In this document: one piece after another, positions 36,667 to 47,862 of the stretch | Numbering within the stretch: the stretch's first letter is position 1 | Layout: every line of letters starts with the position of its first letter | NCBI RefSeq assembly: GCF_004022565.1 | Contig: NZ_CP022987.1 | Span: 868,001 to 932,000, forward strand | Direction: 5' to 3' | Length of the DNA: 64,000 bases | Origin: Pollutimonas thiosulfatoxidans | GTDB lineage: Bacteria; Pseudomonadota; Gammaproteobacteria; Burkholderiales; Burkholderiaceae_B | Program-made: the position numbers and the translations under genes | The notes under the pieces: model-generated | The model's database searches: none | Seen by the model: the letters and a program-made list of their open reading frames with translations, nothing else | What the model was told of the DNA's origin: nothing

Positions 36667-37872
36667 CTAATTCGTGGGCGGCCGGCCGGGAAGCGTCGGT
36701 TCGTGTGCGCCATGGGCCTTGCCTTCGGGGCTGATCAGCCAGATGCTGCCCAACACCAGCAACACGGCAGCGAGAATCAAGGCGTGCTCCAGTTGCGCAC
36801 CGAACCAGCTATGCGTAAGGCTGAAAAACAAGGGGCCTATCAATTGGCCTGCGGCAAACGACGCAGTCAGGGCGGCAATCAGTTTTCGGCCATTGCCGCT
36901 GCCCACCGCTTGCGCTTCTTGCAGGCCCACCATGGTTATCACCATGAAGGCGCCGCCCACGCACAGCGCCGCGATGACAATAGCCGAAAGCGTGTGCCAC
37001 AACACGGGCAGCAAGACACCTGCGGCCATGATTAGCTGACATGCCGCCCAGATGCGGCGGCGAGGGTAGCGCGCCACCAGGCGGCCTGTCATCAACGTGG
37101 ATATAGCCGCCGACAGACCGAAGGCCGGCCATGCCAGCCCGAATATTGCCGGGTCGGCAACCAGAAGGCGGGCCTGGGCCGGCAGAAAGGTGCCTGGCAG
37201 GATGTAGCCGAACCCAAAAATTCCATAGCACAGGATCAGGCGCCAGTGGCCATTTCGGGCAGGAGCTGGCGCAGAGGTTTGGGGCGTAGCCGCCGCCGTG
37301 GGTGCCGGTACGGCGTCGGCCCATAAGCTGCGCGTGCTCCATGCCCCGGCGAGCGCAAACAGGGCCAGAACAAGCCATGCCGCCGACGAACTAAGGTCGC
37401 CCAGCCCCATCCCCATGCACAGCAGTCCGGCCAGTGCAATACCGCTGCCCACACCCGCGAAGACTACCCCTGCCTTCTGCGGTTGGCCCAGCGCGGCCAG
37501 CCGCGTCAAGCATAGCGAAGTGGTACTGACCAGCACCCAAGCGCTTGCGGCCCCGGCGATGAAGCGCCATGTCAGCCAGCCCAGCCAGTTGTCGGTGATA
37601 CCCATCAGGGCTGTCGTCGCCACGACCAGGATCAAGCCCGTGCGCAGCAAGGTAGCGGGCGAGGAGGGCAGGACGATGGCGATCAAGGCCCCGACCAGGT
37701 AGCCCAGATAATTTGCGCTGGCTAGCCATCCGCCTTCCGCCAGGCCCAGCCCGACGTCCTGCTGCATCATGGGCAGCAAGGGTGTGAAGGCAAAGCGGCC
37801 TATACCCATCGCGACGGCAAGCGCGATAAATCCGGAAAAAGCCAATAGCGTGGCCGACGACTTCTGTTGCAT
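36667..37872 (-). CDS. MFS transporter, YbfB/YjiJ family
   Basis: A 401-residue major facilitator with about twelve hydrophobic segments. The N-terminus (SGFIALAVAMGIGRFAFTPLLPMM, quoted in part; key GIGRFAFTPLLP) is the mark of the YbfB/YjiJ subgroup. Other conserved parts are ASANYLGYLVGAL and the central VARYPRRRIW loop. Substrate is unknown. It is divergent from guaA, sharing a 111-bp intergenic region. Confidence 0.86.
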   Translation of the reverse strand: MQQKSSATLLAFSGFIALAVAMGIGRFAFTPLLPMMQQDVGLGLAEGGWLASANYLGYLVGALIAIVLPSSPATLLRTGLILVVATTALMGITDNWLGWLTWRFIAGAASAWVLVSTTSLCLTRLAALGQPQKAGVVFAGVGSGIALAGLLCMGMGLGDLSSSAAWLVLALFALAGAWSTRSLWADAVPAPTAAATPQTSAPAPARNGHWRLILCYGIFGFGYILPGTFLPAQARLLVADPAIFGLAWPAFGLSAAISTLMTGRLVARYPRRRIWAACQLIMAAGVLLPVLWHTLSAIVIAALCVGGAFMVITMVGLQEAQAVGSGNGRKLIAALTASFAAGQLIGPLFFSLTHSWFGAQLEHALILAAVLLVLGSIWLISPEGKAHGAHEPTLPGRPPTN

Positions 37873-37983
37873 GGATGCTCCTGTTCACCCCAAACTGTAG
37901 CGGCAGTTGTGGTGTTGCGCCAGCGTAACCGGGTCCGATACGGTACATTAACGCCTTGATTTTCTTTTTCTGACCCGTCCACC

Positions 37984-39570
37984 ATGCACCAGCGTATTCT
38001 CATCCTCGACTATGGCTCACAAGTCACCCAATTGATTGCGCGGCGCGTACGCGATGCGGGTGTTTACTGCGAGATCCATCCGGGCGATGTCGATGATGCG
38101 TTCATCCAGGCGCAGCAAGGCCTCAAAGGCATCATTCTGTCAGGCAGCCATGCTTCCGCTTACGCCGAAGAGTCCATGAAAGTGCCGTCCGCCGTCTTTA
38201 CCGTGGGCGTACCGGTACTGGGCATCTGCTACGGCATGCAGTCCATGGCCTCGCAACTGGGCGGTAAGGTAGAGTGGTCGGACCATCGCGAATTTGGCTA
38301 CGCCGAAGTCAGGGCTCATGGCCACACGCGCTTGCTGGACGGCCTGCAGGATTTCATCACCACCGAAGGCCACGGCATGCTCAAGGCATGGATGAGCCAT
38401 GGTGACAAGGTCACTGCCTTGCCTCCTGGCTTCAAGCTCATGGCCTCCACACCTTCGTGTCCCATTGCCGGCATGGCCGACGAAGATCGCAGCTTCTACG
38501 CGCTGCAGTTCCATCCGGAAGTCACGCATACGACGCAGGGCGAAGCCATACTGGCCCGATTCGTTACGGAGATCTGCGGCTGCAATCGCGACTGGAGCAT
38601 GCCCGATTATGTGGAAGAGGCCGTAGCCAACATACGCGCACAGGTGGGCACCGATGAAGTCATTCTGGGCTTGTCCGGCGGTGTAGACTCTTCCGTTGCC
38701 GCAGCCTTGCTGCACAAGGCCATAGGCGATCAGCTTACTTGCGTGTTCGTCGATCATGGTCTGCTGCGCCTTAACGAAGCCGAACAAGTCATGGCCACCT
38801 TTGCTGATCACTTTGGCATCAAGGTCATACACGTAAACGCCACCGATGTCTTCATGGGCGAGCTCGAAGGGGTGTCCGACCCTGAGGCCAAGCGCAAGAT
38901 CATAGGCCGCGAATTCGTGGAAGTATTCCAGGCCGAAGCCGGCAAGCTGCCAAACGCGCGATGGTTGGCGCAAGGCACCATCTACCCGGACGTCATTGAA
39001 TCGGCCGGCTCTAAAACCGGCAAGGCTGTCGCCATCAAGTCGCACCACAACGTCGGCGGCTTGCCCGATACGCTTAACCTTAAGCTGCTGGAGCCGTTGC
39101 GCGAACTGTTCAAGGACGAAGTTCGCAAGCTGGGCGTGGCGCTGGGCCTGCCGCCCGCCATGGTGTACCGCCATCCTTTCCCGGGCCCCGGCCTGGGCGT
39201 GCGTATCCTGGGCGAAGTCCGCAAAGAGTACGCCGACCTGCTGCGCCGTGCCGATGCAATCTTCATTGAAGAGCTGCGCAAGACCATAGATCCCATCAGC
39301 AATAAAAGCTGGTACGAGCTGACCTCCCAGGCGTTCGCCGTATTCTTGCCGGTGAAGTCGGTGGGTGTGATGGGCGATGGCCGCACGTATGACTATGTGG
39401 TGGCCTTGCGAGCTGTGCAGACCTCCGACTTCATGACCGCCGATTGGGCCGAGCTGCCTTACGCGCTACTCAAGAAGGTGTCGTCGCGCATTATTAATGA
39501 AGTGCGCGGTATCAACCGGGTTACGTATGATGTATCGAGCAAGCCGCCTGCAACGATAGAGTGGGAATGA
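37984..39570 (+). CDS. guaA: GMP synthase (glutamine-hydrolysing)
   Basis: The 528-residue enzyme aminates XMP to GMP. It has the class I glutaminase (ILILDYGSQVTQLIARRVR, nucleophile GICYGMQ, HPEVTHT), the ATP pyrophosphatase P-loop LSGGVDSSVAAALL and the C-terminal dimerisation domain ending ISSKPPATIEWE-like (here VSSKPPATIEWE). The 3' end of guaA is a known integration site for genomic islands, and an integrase gene follows 351 bp downstream. The reading frame is intact to the normal terminal Glu, as expected if an attachment site were regenerated. Confidence 0.95.
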   Translation: MHQRILILDYGSQVTQLIARRVRDAGVYCEIHPGDVDDAFIQAQQGLKGIILSGSHASAYAEESMKVPSAVFTVGVPVLGICYGMQSMASQLGGKVEWSDHREFGYAEVRAHGHTRLLDGLQDFITTEGHGMLKAWMSHGDKVTALPPGFKLMASTPSCPIAGMADEDRSFYALQFHPEVTHTTQGEAILARFVTEICGCNRDWSMPDYVEEAVANIRAQVGTDEVILGLSGGVDSSVAAALLHKAIGDQLTCVFVDHGLLRLNEAEQVMATFADHFGIKVIHVNATDVFMGELEGVSDPEAKRKIIGREFVEVFQAEAGKLPNARWLAQGTIYPDVIESAGSKTGKAVAIKSHHNVGGLPDTLNLKLLEPLRELFKDEVRKLGVALGLPPAMVYRHPFPGPGLGVRILGEVRKEYADLLRRADAIFIEELRKTIDPISNKSWYELTSQAFAVFLPVKSVGVMGDGRTYDYVVALRAVQTSDFMTADWAELPYALLKKVSSRIINEVRGINRVTYDVSSKPPATIEWE

Positions 39571-39612
39571 TTTGCTGCTTGGCAGCATAAGGCGGTAACA
39601 GGCATTAAAACG

Positions 39613-39648
39613 ACGGAGAGCCAGCATTTATGCGGTTCTCCGTTTTTT
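39613..39648 (+). terminator. Intrinsic terminator of guaA
   Basis: ACGGAGAGCC (39613-39622) pairs with GGTTCTCCGT (39634-39643), with one G-T wobble, and the 11-nt loop can pair further (GCAT/ATGC). It is followed by TTTTTT. This is a textbook Rho-independent terminator 42 bp after the guaA stop. Confidence 0.85.
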
Positions 39649-39695
39649 CTTCTGGCGTTGTCGGGCAGTACTAAGCAGCGCCAAGCAGGTATTCG

Positions 39696-39873
39696 GGATG
39701 GTATTAATGATGGCATTGGCTGTGCGCTATGATGGCGGCGAGCCCAATACCATCCGTTGATAATCTTGTGTCGGATGGTATTGGAATACCCTATCTTATT
39801 GATATTAATTAGATATTTGAAAATAAATAGCTAAACGAAAAGATGGTATTGAAGGCGTAACGCAATACCATCC
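39696..39873. repeat. Five copies of GGATGGTATTG in both orientations upstream of the integrase
   Basis: Copies are at 39696-39705 (+), 39744-39755 (-), 39773-39784 (+), 39842-39851 (+) and 39863-39873 (-). The second and third make a perfect 12-bp inverted repeat (CCAATACCATCC...GGATGGTATTGG) with a 17-bp spacer; the fourth and fifth make a 10-bp inverted repeat with an 11-bp spacer. Clustered repeats next to an integrase gene are typical of arm-type integrase or excisionase binding sites, or of an operator for the integrase promoter. The segment around 39790-39840 is AT-rich, which would suit DNA bending. Confidence 0.7.
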
Positions 39874-39921
39874 AAGGTGGTTTTTAAAACCGGCAAGCTA
39901 TTGATTTTACAAAGGAACGCC

Positions 39922-41124
39922 GTGCTAACCGATACCATGCTTCGCAACATCAAGCCGCGAGATAAACAGTACAAGCTTGCCGACCGTGAGGGTTTGTACG
40001 TTGCTGTCAGCGTAACGGGCACGATTTCATTTCGCTATAACTACCGATTAAACAACCGCAGTGAAACACTAACCTTCGGGCGATATGGGGCTGATGGCAT
40101 TACGCTTGCCGAAGCGCGGAGCATGCTCCAGGAAGCCAAGAAAAAGATTGCTGCAGGACAGTCGCCCGCGCAGGACAAAGCCCGTAGCAAAGGCAAGTTA
40201 CGGGCTGAAAAAAGATTCGGCGTCTGGGCACAAGAGTATCTACGTGGCCACGAGATGGCCGAGTCTACCCGCGATATGCGCCGATCCGTGTATATGCGAG
40301 ACCTCAAGCCTTTTTTCGATAACCGGCTTCTGCACGAGATTACCGAAGAAGATGTGCGTGGGCGTGCCGATACCATCGTTGAACGTGGGGCACCAGCCAC
40401 CGCTGTGATGGCCAGAGAAATCGTGATGATGATCTACCGGTGGGCAGGGGCGCGCGGCTACAAGGGTGAAAATCCCGCAGAAGGCATACCGCCCACTTCG
40501 ATTGCTCGATTCAAAGCACGTGATCGATCGCTGGGTCCGGACGAAATCGGATTGCTTTACACCTATTTGGATCGCATTGGCACCAGCCCGGTGATTCGCT
40601 TGGGTCTGCGGTTGTTGCTGCTTACGATGGTACGCAAGTCCGAGCTGATCGAAGCGACCTGGGATGAAGTGAATTTCACGGATGCGGTGTGGAGCATTCC
40701 CGCAGCACGAATGAAACGGCGCAATCCGCATAACGTGTATTTAAGCACCCAAGCTCTGGATATCTTCACCGCATTACAGGTATGTGCGGGGGGATCGCGG
40801 TGGGTTCTACCAGGGCGCTACGACACGGAAATCTGCATGAGCAAGGCGACGTTCAATCAAGTGACCAAGCTTATATGGACTGCAGCGCAGGCTGACAAGA
40901 AACACCTGCCGCAATTTTCACCGCATGATTTCCGACGGACCGCCAGTACGCTGTTGCATGAAGCAGGCTACAACTCGGATTGGGTCGAAAAATGCCTTGC
41001 CCATGAACAAAAGGGCGTGCGTGGCATCTACAACCGGGCTGAGTACGCGGAAGGGCGACGAGACATGCTGCAGGATTGGGCAAACATGATAGATGGGTGG
41101 ACAAAGGATAGACCAAGCGCATAA
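39922..41124 (+). CDS. int: Tyrosine-type site-specific integrase
   Basis: A 400-residue P4-like recombinase. The N-terminus (LTDTMLRNIKPRDKQYKLAD, GLYVAV) is the DUF4102 arm-binding domain, followed by a core-binding SAM-like domain (about 85-180) and the catalytic domain. The catalytic residues are Arg in TMVRKSELIEATW, His and Arg in SPHDFRRTASTLL, the second His in CLAHEQ, and the Tyr nucleophile in GIYNRAEY. GTG at 39922 was chosen because AAGGA precedes it at a good distance and homology begins at the next codon. The gene looks intact and reads away from guaA. Confidence 0.9.
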   Translation: MLTDTMLRNIKPRDKQYKLADREGLYVAVSVTGTISFRYNYRLNNRSETLTFGRYGADGITLAEARSMLQEAKKKIAAGQSPAQDKARSKGKLRAEKRFGVWAQEYLRGHEMAESTRDMRRSVYMRDLKPFFDNRLLHEITEEDVRGRADTIVERGAPATAVMAREIVMMIYRWAGARGYKGENPAEGIPPTSIARFKARDRSLGPDEIGLLYTYLDRIGTSPVIRLGLRLLLLTMVRKSELIEATWDEVNFTDAVWSIPAARMKRRNPHNVYLSTQALDIFTALQVCAGGSRWVLPGRYDTEICMSKATFNQVTKLIWTAAQADKKHLPQFSPHDFRRTASTLLHEAGYNSDWVEKCLAHEQKGVRGIYNRAEYAEGRRDMLQDWANMIDGWTKDRPSA

Positions 41125-41152
41125 GCGGTTGGTCACATTGCCTGCGCTGCGA

Positions 41153-41443
41153 CTATTGCCTGGCGTAGCGTCGATCGCCAACTTGGGGTCCACGCATCTG
41201 CTCACTTTCACGGGCGTTCTTTCGCGCCTCGATCCAGGCATCCACCTCGGCAAGGTCCCACGCTACTACTCGGTTGGATAAGCAAAATCGCTGCGGGAAT
41301 TCTCCGCGTTTTTCCATATCGAAAATAGTGCGATCGGAAAGAGGGATCTTGCTAAGTAGCTCTTTCCGGTTGATGGCTATTACATTAGCTGTGGAGTGTG
41401 GATTCATTACAGGGTCGTTGCTCGACCGGCTTTGCTCATTCAT
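41153..41443 (-). CDS. alpA: AlpA-family transcriptional regulator / excisionase-like protein
   Basis: A 96-residue protein with a MerR-like helix-turn-helix typical of AlpA: RKELLSKIPLSDRTIFDMEK, RGEFPQRFCLSNRVVAW and DLAEVDAWIEARK. AlpA proteins activate integrase expression and excision in P4-like islands. It is encoded convergently with the integrase, 28 bp from its stop. The ATG at 41443 has an AAAGG-type site upstream; ATG 41407 is an in-frame alternative. Confidence 0.87.
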   Translation of the reverse strand: MNEQSRSSNDPVMNPHSTANVIAINRKELLSKIPLSDRTIFDMEKRGEFPQRFCLSNRVVAWDLAEVDAWIEARKNARESEQMRGPQVGDRRYARQ

Positions 41444-42252
41444 TAAATTACCTTTTTTCTAAGAGCATGCCGATGTGCATGCCCGAATACGGAACCGACC
41501 CACGGGCACATCGCGCCGGTAGGTCGGGTATTCTGATACAGCCTACTTCAGGAGACACTATTCTTCGTGTGTGATCGTTGTGGTGCGTAGGCTGGGTTGC
41601 GGTCTTTTCCGCTTGTCGTCTTGGATTACGTCGCCATCCTCGATTTCGGGCACCTTTGCAGGTACACCAGGCGCTTCCGAAAGGGAAGTCACCGCCGTGT
41701 GCTATCATCCGGCGCCCCGCTCAGAGGGCTGACGGCACACTACGGTTTTCATCGGTTTTACTCCAACCCCAATGCGTTACAGGTTGCTGCGCAATCGCGT
41801 GACCCGTGTGTGGGGCAGGGCGCAGTGTTTATCGTTCGTGTTTTGTTAAAGAGCCTCACTGTGTTGGCAGCGGTCCAATTAATTATCATCAGTTTGGTGA
41901 TGCCTGTCAACACCCTTTTGGCTCATGGAAAAATTCTGAATTTTGAGTCGTTATAGAGCCTATCCCATATCACTATGCGGTCGCATCTACTGCCAAATTA
42001 ATTTGTATTTTCTTATGTCAGGGATTGCACTTATGCTGGCTCGACCTGTCTTAGTACGAGACAGGTAACGAAATACGGTCTACGGGGTATTTACAGCTAT
42101 AATTAGATACGTATTGTAATTATTATTTACGCGTTTAGGATTGATTTTCATGTGGCGGTTGCATGTGGAGGCACGAGCGCACCGAACTCTGGCGACAACA
42201 CCGTGTTATTGAATGTCCTTATAATATTTTTGTATAAACAGGTATTCGATTT
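41444..42252. other. 809-bp region between AlpA and YdaS-like genes, no convincing gene
   Basis: Open frames (for example 41597-41956 on the plus strand and 41448-41708 on the minus strand) have no recognised domain and no good start. Structures seen are an imperfect repeat (CGATGTGC-AT-GCCCG 41471-41485 with CGGGCACATCG 41513-41523) and the perfect repeat at 42044-42066. The second half (41950-42250) is strongly AT-rich with TATAAT at 42220-42225, a plausible promoter for the gene at 42253. Mobility or replication functions expected for an active island are missing here. Confidence 0.55.
42044..42066. promoter_or_regulatory. 8-bp inverted repeat, possible operator
   Basis: ACCTGTCT (42044-42051) and AGACAGGT (42059-42066) are perfect inverted repeats with a 7-bp spacer, about 190 bp upstream of the YdaS-like gene. 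The layout fits a phage-type repressor site or an RNA hairpin; no T-tract follows. Confidence 0.4.
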
Positions 42253-42489
42253 ATGTCAGATTTTCAGCCCGTACGTGACGCCTGTGATTTCGCCGGAGGA
42301 GTTACGGCGCTTGCCAAGCGTCTCGGCCTCCCGCCCCAAGTCATCCATAACTGGGCAGCTGGTAAACGCCCAGTGCCTGTAATTCGCTGCGTGGAAATTG
42401 AAGAGTTGACGGGTGGCGCTGTCACCCGGAAGCAGTTGCGACCGGATGATTGGCATCAGATATGGCCGGAGCTTCGGGGAAGTGATTGA
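42253..42489 (+). CDS. YdaS-like Cro/C1-type DNA-binding protein
   Basis: A 78-residue helix-turn-helix protein: ACDFAGGVTALAKRLGLPPQ, then VIHNWAAGKRPVPVIRCVEI and EELTGGAVTRKQLRPDDWHQ. This is the YdaS_antitoxin/Cro-like pattern of defective prophages and islands. No YdaT-like or toxin gene accompanies it. It probably autoregulates and controls island genes. It is convergent with cueR, with 53 bp between. Confidence 0.82.
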   Translation: MSDFQPVRDACDFAGGVTALAKRLGLPPQVIHNWAAGKRPVPVIRCVEIEELTGGAVTRKQLRPDDWHQIWPELRGSD

Positions 42490-42542
42490 GCGGATCTGGC
42501 ATAGAAGACGCCAAAGGAAAAAAGAAAGGTGCTGCAATTTTT

Positions 42543-42950
42543 CTAAGCTCCTTGTCTACCGGCTCTATTCTCGAGGTCCTCTAAAATCGGACAGTCGGGA
42601 CGTTGATCGCCAGAACAACACTCGATTAGCGACTCAAGCGTGCTGGCAATTTGTTCCAGGCTGTCGATCTTCTTGCGCAGCTCAGACATGTGAGCCGTAG
42701 CGATACATTTCACCTCAGCGCTCTGACGCGATTTATCGCGCCAGAGGCCCAAAAGCTCATTAATCTCTGCCACCGGGAAGCCAAGATCACGCCCCCGACG
42801 GATAAACCGCAGCATATGGACATCAGACGTGGAATAACTGCGATAACCCGACTCTCTGCGATTTGCCGGGGGAATCAGTCCGATCTGCTCATAGTATCGG
42901 ATCATCTTGGCTGAGACGCCCGAGGCTTTCGCTGCTTCCCCAATATTCAT
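42543..42950 (-). CDS. cueR: Copper-responsive MerR-family regulator CueR
   Basis: A 135-residue MerR protein: MNIGEAAKASGVSAKMIRYYEQIGLI is the DNA-binding domain (key MIRYYEQIGL), followed by a dimerisation helix and the C-terminal metal loop CCSGDQRPDCPIL. The CxxxxxxxC arrangement is that of CueR (Cu(I)/Ag(I)/Au(I)) rather than MerR or CadR. CueR activates copA by untwisting a 19-bp-spaced promoter, and such a promoter is present before copA. cueR lies 19 bp after copA on the same strand, so it would be co-induced with it. Confidence 0.88.
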   Translation of the reverse strand: MNIGEAAKASGVSAKMIRYYEQIGLIPPANRRESGYRSYSTSDVHMLRFIRRGRDLGFPVAEINELLGLWRDKSRQSAEVKCIATAHMSELRKKIDSLEQIASTLESLIECCSGDQRPDCPILEDLENRAGRQGA

Positions 42951-42969
42951 TTCAATATCTCCTTTCCGA

Positions 42970-45483
<2,514 letters not shown>

Positions 45484-45523
45484 ATCCCACCTCCTTCTCG
45501 TTCAGTTCAAATAGATTAAGAGA

Positions 45524-45554
45524 AAGATATAGGTTCCTATCGTTGGAAGGTCAA
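45524..45554 (-). promoter_or_regulatory. CueR-type promoter of copA-cueR
   Basis: On the minus strand, TTGACC (45554-45549) and TATCTT (45529-45524) are separated by 19 bp, the over-long spacing characteristic of MerR-family-activated promoters. The spacer holds TTCC...GGAA dyad symmetry (part of TTCCAACGATAGGAACC). The sequence TTGACCTTCC is typical of CueR sites. The promoter is 41 bp from the copA start. Confidence 0.75.
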
Positions 45555-45792
45555 GCGTAAAAAACCATGTCCTGCGGTAATTATGCGAAGTGCGCCATTG
45601 CCTCATATTGTCACGCTCACCGATCGCCATTGTGAGTGCAAGGCTGCAAGCTTAGTGGGGCAAGTGTTGCCGAATTACGAAAGAGTAATGGTGCCGTCAT
45701 CGTCCGGTCAGCGGGCGGCCGATATAGTTGGTCATCAAGCGGCCCTCGCCTCTTTTGAAGTCAACTCACCTTACTATATTGGAGATGTCACG

Positions 45793-46857
45793 ATGTTTAG
45801 AATGCGTCCCGTACTTGTTGCCGTTGCCTTTGCTCTGTCCGCAAGCGCAGTCCACGCTGCAGGCTTGCCAAATGGCGTCGTGTATAGCGCCAATGAGGGA
45901 GATGGCTCTATTAGCGAAATTAATCTAACTACAGGTGATGTGCGTACAGCTCAAATAGCTGTCCTACCCCATAATGTTCAAATTTCCCCTGATGGCAAGA
46001 CACTGCTTGCTGTCGGTACATCAGTCGTAAAGGCGGGTGGTCATGGGACGCATGGCGGCGAAGGCAAGACTTCGGATAATGGCACCGCCGATTCTCACTC
46101 TGGCATTGACGCCGGGTTACTAATTCTGAATGCCGGCCAGCTTGATCAGGTACCCGAAACCCTGCCTGCAGGGAGCCACCCTTCGCACATTGTCACCAGT
46201 TCGGACGGGCGCTACGCCTATATCACGAACGCCGATACAGATCGCGTGTCGGTAGTCGACATCCAAGGGAAGAAAATCATCGCTGAAGTTGCTACTGGAG
46301 GTTATCCGCACGGCTTGCGGTTAAGCCCGGACGGACGGGAGCTTTACGTAGCAAACGTCAGTGATAACTCTGTGTCCGTCATCGACACCGAAAGCCTCAA
46401 GGAGGCAGCGAGGATTTCCTTGGGCAAGGCACCCGTACAAGTGGCGTTTACTCCCGACGGCAAACACGTCTATGTGTCGCTACGAGATGAAGATAGCGTG
46501 GCAATCATCGACACTTCCAGCAGGAAAGCCGTAAAGAACTTGAGCGTCGGACGTAACCCCATTCAACTCTATGCCGCAGCCGGCGGCAGCAAAATGTACG
46601 TAGCTAACCAGGGAAGCGATAATAATCCAGATAACACAGTCTCCGTAATCGACACCAAAACTCAAACTGTAATAGACACAGTGGTCACCGGCAAAGGTGC
46701 ACATGGCGTGGTCGCGAGCAGCGATGGCGGTTTCGTATTCATCACCAACACCAAAGACAACACCGTCAGTGCCATCGACACGAGCACTCAAGATGTGGTC
46801 GCTACCTATTCAGTTGGCCCCAATCCCAATGGGATCACATATCGCAGCATTCCCTAA
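45793..46857 (+). CDS. Periplasmic YncE-like beta-propeller protein
   Basis: A 354-residue secreted protein: the signal peptide (RMRPVLVAVAFALSASA, cleavage near VHA) is followed by repeated YVTN-type blades such as RVSVVDIQGKKI, NSVSVIDTESLK (here DNSVSVIDTESL), DSVAIIDTSSRK and NTVSAIDTSTQD. A Gly/His-rich insertion (GGHGTHGGEG, about 80-90) could bind metal. YncE-type propellers are found with metal and cytochrome genes, but none has a proven enzymatic role. The ATG at 45793 follows GGAG and begins the signal peptide. The 309-bp gap to copA (45484-45792) contains the copA promoter and presumably that of this gene. Confidence 0.82.
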   Translation: MFRMRPVLVAVAFALSASAVHAAGLPNGVVYSANEGDGSISEINLTTGDVRTAQIAVLPHNVQISPDGKTLLAVGTSVVKAGGHGTHGGEGKTSDNGTADSHSGIDAGLLILNAGQLDQVPETLPAGSHPSHIVTSSDGRYAYITNADTDRVSVVDIQGKKIIAEVATGGYPHGLRLSPDGRELYVANVSDNSVSVIDTESLKEAARISLGKAPVQVAFTPDGKHVYVSLRDEDSVAIIDTSSRKAVKNLSVGRNPIQLYAAAGGSKMYVANQGSDNNPDNTVSVIDTKTQTVIDTVVTGKGAHGVVASSDGGFVFITNTKDNTVSAIDTSTQDVVATYSVGPNPNGITYRSIP

Positions 46858-46978
46858 GGCCAACCCCCTTCGGTGTGGCTCCGGTATGCTGGTGTCATTC
46901 GATGACAAGCTCGATTCGTGATCTGAATTGGGCTTGTCGCGACATTAGAAGGCGCGTAATTGTGATCAGGAGAACCCA

Positions 46979-47791
46979 GTGAGCCAACAACCAAACCTTA
47001 GCCCGGCAGAAGTATATGAGCGCTACCTTAGCCGTGCGATTGCAGATCCTTGGACGCGTGTGCTGCTTGAATTGGCGTCACCCCAACCCGGCGAGCGAGT
47101 TCTGGATCTTGCCTGCGGTACGGGCAGTGTCGCACGGCAGGTCGCTCCCATGGTTGGGGTAAGCGGTCAGGTCCTTGCTTTGGATATCAATGCGGAAATG
47201 CTGGAAGTAGGTCGTGCACAACCGGCACCGGCTGGTGCTTCGATACTCTGGCAAGAGGGTAATGCAACTCGCCTCGAACTTCCCGGTGACTCGTTTGATC
47301 TTGTGTTGTGTCAACAAGGACTTCAGTTCTTTCCCGACCGAGTGCTTTCAGGTCGCGAAATGCGTCGCGTGCTACGCGTTGGCGGTAGCGCAGTCATCAG
47401 TGTGTGGCAGTCCCTGAGCCAACATCCCGTGTATGAGGCGTTGTTTACGGCAACCGCACGCCTTCTTGATGTGCCCATCACGGACGTCGATGTTGCCTTT
47501 TCATTATCAAACCCCGACGAGCTATACACATTGCTCAGCGAAGCAGGCTTTCAATCTATCGAAATCACTCCACGGTCGCTGTCTATTCGCCTGCCTGAGC
47601 CGGAAAGGTTTGTTCAGCTTTCGATACTGGGTGCAGCCACGTCAGTGCCAGCGTTTGCATCTATAGATGCCGCAGAGCGCCTCGCTCTTGTCGACAAAGT
47701 AACGGCGGAGACGCACGCCATCGTGCAAGGCTTTCGGGATGGGGATTTTCTTGCGTTTTCTATGGGAACCAACATCGCGCTTGCAAAATAG
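46979..47791 (+). CDS. Class I SAM-dependent methyltransferase
   Basis: A 270-residue cytoplasmic methyltransferase of the Methyltransf_11/UbiE-like group. Motif I is RVLDLACGTGSVARQ (about 40-54); motif II is VLALDINAEMLEVGR, and a later motif is FDLVLCQQGLQFFPD. GTG at 46979 is the start, with AGGAGA 6 bp upstream. The substrate is unknown. It sits between the propeller gene and a CzcI-like gene; nothing ties it mechanistically to copper. Confidence 0.85.
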   Translation: MSQQPNLSPAEVYERYLSRAIADPWTRVLLELASPQPGERVLDLACGTGSVARQVAPMVGVSGQVLALDINAEMLEVGRAQPAPAGASILWQEGNATRLELPGDSFDLVLCQQGLQFFPDRVLSGREMRRVLRVGGSAVISVWQSLSQHPVYEALFTATARLLDVPITDVDVAFSLSNPDELYTLLSEAGFQSIEITPRSLSIRLPEPERFVQLSILGAATSVPAFASIDAAERLALVDKVTAETHAIVQGFRDGDFLAFSMGTNIALAK

Positions 47792-47862
47792 CCGACCTCG
47801 GCCTCTACTTTCATCCCCTCATTTGTAAGACACGCTTTTCACTTGCTACAATCGTCAGCGCG

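Noticed and set aside
41597..41956. 119-codon plus-strand frame in the island control gap
   Set aside because: The start is poor, composition changes abruptly and no family is recognised; the hydrophobic tail alone is not enough to call a gene.
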